Below, in pieces: positions 1 through 6,669 of a DNA stretch of 23,234 bases. A program made the position numbers and the translations under genes. Below the pieces are notes generated by a model, which did no database searches, had not been told where the DNA came from, and saw only the letters and a program-made list of their open reading frames with translations. This stretch comes from an uncultured Megasphaera sp. (GTDB taxonomy: Bacteria; Bacillota; Negativicutes; Veillonellales; Megasphaeraceae): the NCBI GenBank assembly GCA_900554215.1, contig USGG01000028.1:1-23234 (forward strand), given 5' to 3'. Numbering within the stretch: the stretch's first letter is position 1; the number at the start of each line of letters is the position of its first letter.

Positions 1-320
1 GGAATATTGACAAGGCGACGGACGTTCTGTCGTTCCCGATGTTCCAGCTTACCCCCGGCGTCCTGCCCGAGAGCTGGGACGAGTATAAAGACCCCGAGAC
101 GGGGCTCGTGCCGCTGGGAGATATGGCAATTTCCCTTGAGCGGGCGAAGGAGCAGGCGAAGGAATTCGGGCACTCTACGAGGCGCGAGGTCGGCTATCTG
201 ACGATTCATTCCATTTTGCACCTGCTCGGCTATGACCATGTGGACGAGGGCGCGATGAAGCGCCAGATGCGCGCGCGCGAAGAGAAGATTTTAGCTGAAA
301 TCGAGCTGCCGCGAAAATAA
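1..320 (+). CDS. ybeY: Endoribonuclease YbeY, C-terminal part (5' end cut by window)
   Basis: This is the end of the metal-dependent rRNA maturation endoribonuclease YbeY, which processes 16S rRNA 3' ends and takes part in ribosome quality control. The reading frame is open from base 3 and opens with NIDKATDVLSFP, the family's conserved motif before the active site. The zinc-binding motif appears as HSILHLLGYDH, matching the family's HGxLHLxGYDH with Ser for Gly; the three metal-binding His are present. The family's usual length is about 150 residues and about 105 are visible, so roughly the first third lies outside the window. It ends in TAA 13 bases before era and shares a transcript with it, a pairing common in Firmicutes. 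Identity is sure; the start cannot be seen. Confidence 0.95.
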   Translation, partial: NIDKATDVLSFPMFQLTPGVLPESWDEYKDPETGLVPLGDMAISLERAKEQAKEFGHSTRREVGYLTIHSILHLLGYDHVDEGAMKRQMRAREEKILAEIELPRK

Positions 321-332
321 GGAGATTTACCA

Positions 333-1223
333 ATGAAAACAAAATCCGCAATGATCACCATTGCCGGCCGGCCAAACGTCGGTAAGTCGACGCTCATCAA
401 CTGCATCATCAAGCAGAAGGTATCTATCGTGTCCGATAAGGCTCAGACGACGCGCAACCGCATTTTATGCATTCACACCGATGAAGACTGTCAGATCGTG
501 TTCCTCGACACGCCGGGCATTCACAAGCCGAAGCACAAGCTGGGCCAGTTCATGGACGAAGCGGCCTACCAGTCCCTTAAGGACATCGACGCCGTGTTGT
601 TCCTCATTTCGGGCAACGAAAAGAAGGGCCCCGGCGACATGTTTGTCCTCGACAAGGTCAAGGATGCCGGCGTTCCCGTATTCCTCATCATCAATAAGGT
701 CGATTTGATGAGCAAGGAAGACATTTTCCAAAAAATTACGGAATACAACGCCCTGTACCCCTTCGAGCAGATTATCCCTATATCGGCTTTGAACGGCGAC
801 AACGTGGACGCTGTGCTGGACGAGCTGAAAAAGATATTGCAGGAAGGGCCGAAGTATTTCCCTGACGACATGATTACGGACCAGCCGGAACGGCTTCTCG
901 TCGCAGAAATCGTCCGGGAAAAGCTGTTCCGCTGCACGCGCGATGAAGTGCCCCACGCCATTGCCGCCTACGTGGAGGAAATGAAGCCCCGCGGCAGGAA
1001 CAAGGTGTACATCCGCCTGACGATTTACGTCGAACGGGATTCGCAGAAGCGCATCGTCATTGGCAAGAACGGCGCGGTTCTGAAGGAAGTAGGGGAACAG
1101 GCTCGCCGGGAAATAGAAAACCTGCTGGGGTCGTCCGTGTTTTTGGATATTTGGGTTAAAGTGAAGCATGACTGGCGCAATAAAGCGTCAGCTCTCAGCG
1201 AGTTAGGCTATAAGAATGAATAG
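333..1223 (+). CDS. era: GTPase Era
   Basis: Era is an essential GTPase that binds the 3' end of 16S rRNA and helps assemble the 30S subunit. The 296-residue product has the family's usual length. The G1 loop is GRPNVGKST (residues 12-20), the switch I threonines are in QTTRN (38-42), G3 is DTPG (59-62), G4 is NKVD (121-124) and G5 is SAL (151-153). The last third holds a KH RNA-binding domain with the loop VIGKNG, typical of Era. The ATG start is supported by a strong TAAGGAGA site seven bases upstream that overlaps the ybeY stop, so the two genes are probably co-translated from one mRNA. It ends in TAG. Nothing is missing or unusual. Confidence 0.98.
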   Translation: MKTKSAMITIAGRPNVGKSTLINCIIKQKVSIVSDKAQTTRNRILCIHTDEDCQIVFLDTPGIHKPKHKLGQFMDEAAYQSLKDIDAVLFLISGNEKKGPGDMFVLDKVKDAGVPVFLIINKVDLMSKEDIFQKITEYNALYPFEQIIPISALNGDNVDAVLDELKKILQEGPKYFPDDMITDQPERLLVAEIVREKLFRCTRDEVPHAIAAYVEEMKPRGRNKVYIRLTIYVERDSQKRIVIGKNGAVLKEVGEQARREIENLLGSSVFLDIWVKVKHDWRNKASALSELGYKNE

Positions 1224-1228
1224 GAGAG
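1222..1228 (+). promoter_or_regulatory. Ribosome binding site AGGAGAG, misplaced for the first in-frame start of the CNNM gene
   Basis: AGGAGAG lies just at the end of era. It is 22 bases before the first standard in-frame start of the next gene (TTG 1251), too far for normal use, but eight bases before a TTG at 1237 that is in another frame and seven before an in-frame ATT at 1236. The site therefore suggests that initiation was meant to occur near 1236-1237. Confidence 0.6.
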
Positions 1229-1250
1229 ATGACTTATTGAACCGCAACTA

Positions 1251-2576
1251 TTGCTGGAATGTTTTGTAATTTACTGCGCATGCATCCTTTGTAGTGCTGT
1301 CTGCGTGACCGGTAAATTTGCCTTCGCCCAGCTGCGTCGTGAATATATTGAAGAGTTGGTGGAAGATGGGGACGAAAGCGCTAAGCCCCTGCTCAAGCTG
1401 TATGACAATCCGACCTTGTTTTTAGGTACCGCTCAGCTGGGGATGGCCCTCTTTGGCCTCATCGGCGGTGCAACGATATATTTTGCCTTGTATAACGGAT
1501 ACGGTCAGTTTGTGCAGTACGCCGGCGAACCTTGGATTGTCTGGGCGGCGTATGTTGTCGTCTGTATTGTCCTATGCGGTGCGGCTTGGGTATTTGGCGA
1601 GCTGATTCCAAAGTCCATCGGCCTGCAGCGGGCGGAACGTAGCCTGAAGGCTATCCGGCCAGTGATACAGCCGTGGAGCAGGCTGTTTTACCCGCTCATC
1701 TGTTTGGGAAACTGGCTTGGCAGGATCATCCTTCGCGGCCGCGATCTTGAAGTAACTAATGAAATCGACATGGCTCACTCGGAAGATGAAATACGCATGC
1801 TCGTTACGGCCAGTCACAAGGAGGGGAAGATCGACCAGGTAGAAAGCGAGCTCATCGGCAACGTCTTTGATTTTGCCGACCGCCTGGCTCGGGAAATTAT
1901 GATTCCCCGACAAAATATCGTCTGCCTGTATCTGGAAGATACGATGAGTCAGCATATTACGACGATACGTCAGTCCCGTCATACGCGGTATCCGTTGTGT
2001 GAAGAAGATAAGGACCATATTTTAGGATTGATACACATCAAAGATTTGATGGATTTGTACATGCACAAGCAGACGAATCTTCGCCAAATCAAACGGCCTA
2101 TTTTAATGGTTCCGGAAATTATGCCGGCATCCAAGCTCCTTCAGCTCATGCGGGCCCGGCGGACGTACCTGGCCATGGTCGTCGACGAATACGGCAGCAC
2201 GGTGGGCCTTATTGGTTTGGAAGATATTCTGGAAGAGCTGGTCGGCAACATTAAGAACGAGCACAGCATGGAAAAAGAAGAAATTCAGCCTCTGGCAAAC
2301 GGTGCATATGAATTTGCCGGCACCGTATTGCTGGAGGACGTAGAAGAGCTGCTTCACATACCTGTCGAAGAAGACGTCGATACGGATACCATCGGCGGCT
2401 ATGTGTTCAACGTGCTGGGCCACACGCCTGTCGTCAAGGAAGAAGCCATTATCGGGACCTATCGCTTTGTCGTATTGGAAATGCAGCGGTTCCGCATTGC
2501 CCGCCTCAAGGCCGTGCCCATACCGCCGGAAGAATTGCCGCCGGCAGAGGGGGAAGGGGAACATGACAAGGAGTAA
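1251..2576 (+). CDS. CNNM/CBS/CorC-HlyC domain membrane protein (HlyC/CorC family transporter)
   Basis: Members of this family (hemolysin C / CorC / CNNM) are membrane proteins linked to magnesium or cobalt efflux; the substrate here is not known. Domains in order: an N-terminal CNNM region with about three membrane helices (near residues 5-22, 55-80 and 98-120), a tandem CBS pair (about 210-330, with MVVDEYGSTVGLIGLEDILEE cut here to its core DEYGSTVGL), and a C-terminal CorC_HlyC domain (about 345-425) containing DTIGGYVFNVLGH. It lies between era and recO and its end overlaps recO by 14 bases. The start is doubtful: TTG 1251 is the first standard start in frame, but homology-like residues EPQLLL are encoded upstream of it and the ribosome site fits a start near 1237. 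Restoring a single C around 1242 would give TTG-initiated MNPQLLLE. Family call is sure, start is not. Confidence 0.9.
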   Translation: MLECFVIYCACILCSAVCVTGKFAFAQLRREYIEELVEDGDESAKPLLKLYDNPTLFLGTAQLGMALFGLIGGATIYFALYNGYGQFVQYAGEPWIVWAAYVVVCIVLCGAAWVFGELIPKSIGLQRAERSLKAIRPVIQPWSRLFYPLICLGNWLGRIILRGRDLEVTNEIDMAHSEDEIRMLVTASHKEGKIDQVESELIGNVFDFADRLAREIMIPRQNIVCLYLEDTMSQHITTIRQSRHTRYPLCEEDKDHILGLIHIKDLMDLYMHKQTNLRQIKRPILMVPEIMPASKLLQLMRARRTYLAMVVDEYGSTVGLIGLEDILEELVGNIKNEHSMEKEEIQPLANGAYEFAGTVLLEDVEELLHIPVEEDVDTDTIGGYVFNVLGHTPVVKEEAIIGTYRFVVLEMQRFRIARLKAVPIPPEELPPAEGEGEHDKE

Positions 2577-3291
2577 CCACGGCTTCCGTCCCGTCCGCCC
2601 GTACGACGGCCTCATCCTTCAAGTACAGAAGCGGGGAAAACAGCGCGTCCTGTCCGTCTTTACCCGTCAGGAAGGGTTGCTGCGGCTGTTTGTGTCCGAG
2701 CGGAGCCGCGGCCGCAGCGGCTCCGGGGCTTTTATGCCCTTGGGGGAGATTACCTTTGATGCAGTCGAACAAGGTGACGTTCTATCCCTGAAGGAATACG
2801 AATGCCGGGGAAACGAGGCTATGATGAACCTGACGTGGGACCACTACGTGTATTCGCAGATCTTCGTCGAAATGGTTCTGCACCTCATGCCGTACCGGCA
2901 GGCTGACGGCGGCGTGTACGGTATGCTCCTGCGCTACAGCCGCCTGTTGTCGGCTAAAGACCCGCGGGTTCTGACGATTATTGCCGGCTGGCAGCTGACC
3001 GGACTGGCCGGGTTTTATCCCGACGTCGATACGGTGCGCGTGTTTTTGTCTTTCTATGGCCAGGGAAGATATTACTTCGGCGACGAAGGACTGGCGGAAA
3101 TGCAGGAAGAGAAGTTGTCGCCGGAGATCCGGCAGCTTTGGAAGCGCCTGCTGCGATACCGCTGGGAGCGGGAGGAGACGCTGCGCTTCAGCGCCAAGGG
3201 CTTAGCGGCACTGGAACGGCTGCTGTACAGCTACGTCGAGCAATGCAGTGAAAAAAAGCTGCAATCGTTAGTATTGCTGGCGCGTTCGTAA
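2563..3291 (+). CDS. recO: DNA repair protein RecO
   Basis: RecO helps load RecA onto SSB-coated single-stranded DNA in the RecFOR recombination pathway. The 242-residue product has the family's usual length. The N-terminal OB-fold is recognisable as DGLILQVQKRGKQRVLSVF followed by a GLLRLFV strand, and the rest is the helical C-terminal domain. Many RecO proteins carry a four-cysteine zinc motif after the GF.P segment; here that stretch (GFYPDVDTVRV and following) has no cysteines, as in the Escherichia coli type. The ATG at 2563 was chosen because GGGGAAGGGGA precedes it closely; it overlaps the upstream gene by 14 bases, indicating translational coupling. A longer frame reaching to 2401 is only overlap with the previous gene. 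A terminator follows at once. Confidence 0.93.
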   Translation: MTRSNHGFRPVRPYDGLILQVQKRGKQRVLSVFTRQEGLLRLFVSERSRGRSGSGAFMPLGEITFDAVEQGDVLSLKEYECRGNEAMMNLTWDHYVYSQIFVEMVLHLMPYRQADGGVYGMLLRYSRLLSAKDPRVLTIIAGWQLTGLAGFYPDVDTVRVFLSFYGQGRYYFGDEGLAEMQEEKLSPEIRQLWKRLLRYRWEREETLRFSAKGLAALERLLYSYVEQCSEKKLQSLVLLARS

Positions 3292-3338
3292 GAACGGTGA
3301 GAAAGAATACTCTTTCGACGCCGTTCTTTTTGTTTTTC
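3290..3338 (+). terminator. Rho-independent terminator after recO
   Basis: AAGAACGG at 3290-3297 pairs with CCGTTCTT at 3321-3328, and inside this GAAAGA (3301-3306) pairs with TCTTTC (3311-3316). A run of T with one G follows the stem. The hairpin starts inside the recO stop codon, so it ends the ybeY-era-CNNM-recO transcript. Confidence 0.88.
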
Positions 3339-3366
3339 TTGTCTTTTAGCCGGCCTATGGTATAAT
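3339..3366 (+). promoter_or_regulatory. Sigma-A promoter for the MATE gene
   Basis: The -35 box TTGTCT (3339-3344) and a perfect -10 box TATAAT (3361-3366) are 16 bases apart. They sit directly after the recO terminator and about 50 bases before the MATE start, so a new transcript begins here. Confidence 0.75.
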
Positions 3367-3418
3367 AAGGCTATTATTTTTTTATGCGCCTATCATGGCG
3401 AAAGATAAAGGAGGGCAT

Positions 3419-4756
3419 ATGGTCAAGAATATGACGGCAGGCAGCCCCATACGCCTGATCTTGTCTTTTACCGTTCCCCTGCTGATTGGGAACGTATTTC
3501 AGCAATTTTATAATATCGCCGACATCATCATCGTCGGCCGAACCATCGGCGTTCATGCCTTGGCGGCAGTCGGCGCGTCGGGGCCGTTGTTCATGGCTCT
3601 GCTGGGCCTGACTATCGGTCTGACGTCGGGGTTTTCCGTCATTACGGGCCAGCGGTTCGGAGCAAGCGACGACGAAGGCGTGCGCCGTTCTGTCGCCATG
3701 TCGGCTATGCTGGCCGTCGGCTTGACGGTCTTGCTGACGACGATTGCGGCCTGGCAGATGCCCCTGCTCATGGAGCTCATGAATATTTCTGACGAGCTCT
3801 ACGACGATTCGTACAGTTATATCATCATCATTACCTACGGCATCGTCGCCATGATGATGTACAATCTCCTGGCCTGTATCTGCCGGGCCTTGGGCGACAG
3901 CCGTACGCCTCTGTATTTTCTCATCTTGTCGTCTGTCTTGAACGTCGTCCTGGCTCTGGTATTTATCATGCAGTTCGGCTGGGGCGTGCCCGGTTCGGCT
4001 ATCGCCTTGGTCATCGCTCAGGGCGTGTCGGCTCTGCTGTGCTTCTTTTATATGCGCCGCCGCTTTCCCATGCTGCGACTGCGCCGCGGCGACTGGGCCT
4101 TCGACAGGGAATTTGCCTGGCAGCATCTGCGCCTGGGCCTGCCCATGGCCATGCAGTTCATGATTATTTCCCTGGGGATTTTAGCCATCCAGTCGGTCTG
4201 CAATACCTTTGGCCCTGAAACCATTGCCGGCTTCGTATCGGCGACGCGGATTGAACAGCTGGCTCTGCAGCCTATGATTTCCTTCGGCATCGCCATGGCT
4301 GTCTACTCGGCGCAGAATTACGGCGCTCAGAAATACGACCGCATCCGCAAGGGTGTCCGGCAGTGTTCCCTCGTATCGCTGGGCTTCTGCCTGTTTGCTA
4401 TTGGGGCTATGCTGTTTTACGGGCAGGAGCTGATTTCCGTCTTTACGACGGAGCACGACGACCTGCTCCTGCAGCAGGCCATGCTGTACCTGCACACGTC
4501 TGTGCCCTTTTATATTTTTCTGGGACAAATTTTTGTTTATCGCAACGCCCTGCAGGGCATGGGCATTTCCAGCGTGCCGCTTATCAGCAGCATCATCGAG
4601 CTGGTGTTCCGCGGCCTGTCGGCCTTCGTCTTAGCCGGCATGTGGGGATTTTTCGGCATCTGCTGCGCCAGCCCGATCTGTTGGGTCGCAGCCTGCCTGT
4701 TTACGGCGGGAAGCTACTTCTACGTGCAGCACACGATGCGGAAGATCAGAAGGTAG
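3419..4756 (+). CDS. MATE family efflux transporter
   Basis: This is a multidrug and toxic compound extrusion (MATE) pump of the inner membrane, exchanging Na+ or H+ for organic cations or other compounds. The 445-residue product has about twelve hydrophobic helices arranged as two similar halves, the family's usual layout. The first helix carries NVFQQFYNIADIIIVGR, the family signature; the second half repeats a comparable pattern near QPMISFGIAMAVYSAQNYGA. The substrate cannot be told from sequence. ATG 3419 was chosen over the in-frame ATG 3395 because AAAGGAGGG ends three bases before 3419, whereas 3395 has no binding site; the spacing is somewhat short. The downstream CGGC gene follows after 31 bases and probably shares the transcript. 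Confidence 0.92.
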   Translation: MVKNMTAGSPIRLILSFTVPLLIGNVFQQFYNIADIIIVGRTIGVHALAAVGASGPLFMALLGLTIGLTSGFSVITGQRFGASDDEGVRRSVAMSAMLAVGLTVLLTTIAAWQMPLLMELMNISDELYDDSYSYIIIITYGIVAMMMYNLLACICRALGDSRTPLYFLILSSVLNVVLALVFIMQFGWGVPGSAIALVIAQGVSALLCFFYMRRRFPMLRLRRGDWAFDREFAWQHLRLGLPMAMQFMIISLGILAIQSVCNTFGPETIAGFVSATRIEQLALQPMISFGIAMAVYSAQNYGAQKYDRIRKGVRQCSLVSLGFCLFAIGAMLFYGQELISVFTTEHDDLLLQQAMLYLHTSVPFYIFLGQIFVYRNALQGMGISSVPLISSIIELVFRGLSAFVLAGMWGFFGICCASPICWVAACLFTAGSYFYVQHTMRKIRR

Positions 4757-4787
4757 TTATGTATTCGTTTTATGAGGAGGAATGGAT

Positions 4788-5189
4788 ATGAGCAAGCTCG
4801 TCGTCGTCATTCAATGTCATTTGGTCATGAACCGCTGTAGCGGGTATCCCTGCATGGACGCCTTTTACAAGCGCGAAGGCGCTTTTGCGTCCTATGAAGA
4901 AGACGTCCGCTACATGCCTGTCACCTGCGGCTGCTGCTGCGGCGCCGAAGTAGCGGCCAAGCTGGAAAATCTGACGAAGCATTTGAAGCGCCGCGGCGAA
5001 CGAAAGGAAGATGTCGTCATCCATTTCGCTTCGTGCGTCTGTTCCGACAACTACCACCGGCCGCCCTGTCCCCATTTGGACTACATGCGGCAAATCGCAG
5101 AGCGCAAGGGCTATTCCGTTGTCCTGGGCTCGTATATATCGAATGCAGCGGCGAAAAAGCGGGAGGCTGGGATTTATAAACCGTTTTAA
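4788..5189 (+). CDS. CGGC domain-containing cysteine-rich protein
   Basis: This small soluble protein of 133 residues matches the CGGC-domain family (probable metal-binding proteins of unknown role). Ten cysteines are seen: C10, C17 and C22 near the N-terminus, a core CGCCCG at residues 47-52, then C83, C85 and C94. The family's typical core is CGGC; here it is expanded to four cysteines in five positions. HFASCVCSDN and PPCPHLDYM fit the family's second conserved block. A metal cluster or metal-sensing role is inferred, not shown. ATG 4788 was chosen because AGGAGG (4775-4780) lies seven bases upstream; ATG 4782 is too close to it. It follows the MATE gene without a terminator and is closed by a strong one, so both form a two-gene operon. 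Confidence 0.82.
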   Translation: MSKLVVVIQCHLVMNRCSGYPCMDAFYKREGAFASYEEDVRYMPVTCGCCCGAEVAAKLENLTKHLKRRGERKEDVVIHFASCVCSDNYHRPPCPHLDYMRQIAERKGYSVVLGSYISNAAAKKREAGIYKPF

Positions 5190-5201
5190 TATAGATGGAG
5201 C

Positions 5202-5246
5202 AAAACAGAGCAGCGTAGGGTGCATAGTAATGGCTGCTCTGTTTTT
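5202..5246 (+). terminator. Rho-independent terminator after the CGGC gene
   Basis: AAAACAGAGCAGC (5202-5214) is perfectly complementary to GCTGCTCTGTTTT (5233-5245), giving a 13-bp stem with an 18-base loop and a T-run at the end. Because the stem begins with A and ends with T, it could also act on transcripts from the other strand. Confidence 0.93.
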
Positions 5247-5301
5247 CTATAAATATAATGTAATATATTTTTATTTAATTTAATAATATTTAACTATACA
5301 A

Positions 5302-5330
5302 TTGACAAATGAAATTATATTTAATATAAT
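5302..5330 (+). promoter_or_regulatory. Consensus sigma-A promoter for the D-amino-acid enzyme gene
   Basis: TTGACA (5302-5307) and TATAAT (5325-5330) are both perfect, with the ideal 17-base spacer. The 50 bases upstream are almost pure A/T and could work as an UP element. Transcription should begin near 5337, leaving a leader of about 140 bases before the gene. Confidence 0.88.
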
Positions 5331-5341
5331 TGGTTTAAATA

Positions 5342-5429
5342 AAATGTGCTTAAAATTACAATGCAAAGTCGCTTTAGTATAGGAGGACTGCATTTGCAGC
5401 ACATTTACGGTTTAACAAAAAATAATTGA
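5342..5429 (+). promoter_or_regulatory. Structured mRNA leader with a buried Shine-Dalgarno-like sequence and a possible leader peptide
   Basis: AAATGTGCT (5342-5350) pairs perfectly with AGCACATTT (5398-5406), and directly inside it GCAAA (5363-5367) pairs with TTTGC (5393-5397), giving a 14-bp stem with a 12-base bulge on the 5' side. The terminal loop exposes AGGAGG (5381-5386). Seven bases after this lies TTG 5394, which would start an 11-codon peptide, MQHIYGLTKNN, ending at TGA 5427-5429. The TTG is inside the stem, so pairing would block it. A second AT-rich hairpin, AAAAAAT 5417-5423 with ATTTTTT 5434-5440, follows. No known riboswitch class was recognised. The pairing is seen in the sequence; a regulatory role is inferred. 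Confidence 0.45.
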
Positions 5430-5477
5430 TTACATTTTTTTACTGTATTTGTATGACAAGAAGGGAGATATGTGACT

Positions 5478-6593
5478 ATGAAAATTGATCAAGTGTATAC
5501 GCCGGCTATTTTGCTGAATTTGGATTATATGGAACATAATCTGAAGAAGTACGCCGACTTGGCCGCGGCGCACGGCAAGCAGATTTGGCCGATGATCAAG
5601 ACGCATAAGAGCACGGAGCTGGCGTTATTGCAGCAGCAATACGGCTGCACGGGATTTTTGTGCGGTACGCTGGACGAAGCGGAAGCCTTGTGCGCAGCAG
5701 GCATCAAAAACATCATGTATGCTTATCCTGTGGCGACGAACGTGTCTATCGACCGGGTCATCGCCTTGTCGCAGAAGTGCAATTTCATCATTCGCATCGA
5801 CGGGGAAGACGCGGCTGAGGCCATTCAGGAGCAGGCAGCTAAACAGGGTGTTCCCATACAGTATACGATTATTGTAGACAGCGGCCTTCACCGCTTCGGT
5901 GTGGCTCCCGATAAGGTCGTTCCCTTGGCCGATGCATTGAAAGCCTGCGATCATTTGGTGTTTAAAGGGATTTCTACCCATCCGGGCCATGTATACGGCG
6001 CATGCAGTCATGACGACCTGGCCGGCTATTGCGAAGATGAAGCCCGCAGCATGGCAGCGGCGGCAGAAGCGCTGCAGAAGGCAGGCTATACGGTGGACAT
6101 CATTTCCAGCGGCTCTACGCCTACCTTTGTTCAGAATATTGCCGATGAGCACATTTCCATCTATCATCCGGGCAACTACATCTTCAACGATACGATTCAG
6201 TTGTCTACGCAGACGGCTTCGGAAGAAGAATGCGCGCTGTACGTACTGGCTTCCGTTGTGTCCCATCCGTCGGAAGACCTGTTTATCTGCGACGCCGGCA
6301 CGAAATGCCTAGGCTTGGATCAGGGAGCCCACGGCAATACGTCTATCGTAGGGTACGGCACGGTCAAGGGCCATCCAGAGTTATACGTAGACGGACTGTC
6401 GGAAGAAGTCGGGAAAATTCACGTCAATGGAAAAACTGATTTGAAGGTCGGCGATAAGATCTGCATCATTCCGAATCATTCCTGCTCGACGGCGAACTTT
6501 ACCAATTACTTCATCGGCGTCCGCGGCGATGAAGTAGAACGGCTCGTCGAAGTGGATATCCGCAGCAACGCGACGAAAAAGAATGTAAAATAA
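5478..6593 (+). CDS. PLP-dependent D-threonine aldolase / D-serine dehydratase family enzyme
   Basis: This is a fold-type III PLP enzyme (alanine racemase-like N-terminal barrel plus C-terminal beta domain) of the group that cleaves D-threonine to glycine and acetaldehyde or deaminates D-serine to pyruvate. PLP should bind K41 in PMIKTHK; in many relatives the residue two before this Lys is His (PHxKTHK), here Met. ISSGSTPT is the phosphate-binding loop. The metal site in the C-terminal domain is PNHSC: His334 and Cys336, the His-x-Cys pair reported for chicken D-serine dehydratase, where D-threonine aldolases have His-x-Asp. D-serine or a related substrate is therefore plausible. The 371-residue length is usual. 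ATG 5478 was chosen with AAGGGAG ten bases upstream; an in-frame GTG at 5472 is possible. It is a single-gene unit with its own promoter and terminator. Confidence 0.85.
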   Translation: MKIDQVYTPAILLNLDYMEHNLKKYADLAAAHGKQIWPMIKTHKSTELALLQQQYGCTGFLCGTLDEAEALCAAGIKNIMYAYPVATNVSIDRVIALSQKCNFIIRIDGEDAAEAIQEQAAKQGVPIQYTIIVDSGLHRFGVAPDKVVPLADALKACDHLVFKGISTHPGHVYGACSHDDLAGYCEDEARSMAAAAEALQKAGYTVDIISSGSTPTFVQNIADEHISIYHPGNYIFNDTIQLSTQTASEEECALYVLASVVSHPSEDLFICDAGTKCLGLDQGAHGNTSIVGYGTVKGHPELYVDGLSEEVGKIHVNGKTDLKVGDKICIIPNHSCSTANFTNYFIGVRGDEVERLVEVDIRSNATKKNVK

Positions 6594-6615
6594 TCATGCC
6601 GAAGGCAATATAAAG

Positions 6616-6655
6616 AAGCCGGGAGAGCCCATTCGTTTGGGTTCTCCCGGCTTTT
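6616..6655 (+). terminator. Terminator between the convergent PLP enzyme and reductase genes
   Basis: AAGCCGGGAGAGCCC (6616-6630) pairs with GGGTTCTCCCGGCTT (6639-6653) with one G-U pair, followed by a T-run. It lies 22 bases after the PLP enzyme stop and 14 bases before the end of the reductase gene on the other strand, so it may serve both directions; the T-tail on the - strand is poorer. Confidence 0.88.
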
Positions 6656-6669
6656 GCCGTTTAGATATG

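Noticed and set aside
2401..2562. Upstream extension of the recO frame
   Set aside because: The added residues overlap the CNNM gene and do not look like RecO, whereas ATG 2563 has a good ribosome site and gives the usual length.
3395..3418. Earlier in-frame start for the MATE protein
   Set aside because: No ribosome site precedes ATG 3395, while AAAGGAGGG directly precedes ATG 3419.
5361..5429. A 22-codon frame starting at ATG 5361 in the leader
   Set aside because: It is in frame with the 11-codon candidate but its ATG has no ribosome site; the shorter TTG frame is better supported, and neither is proven.
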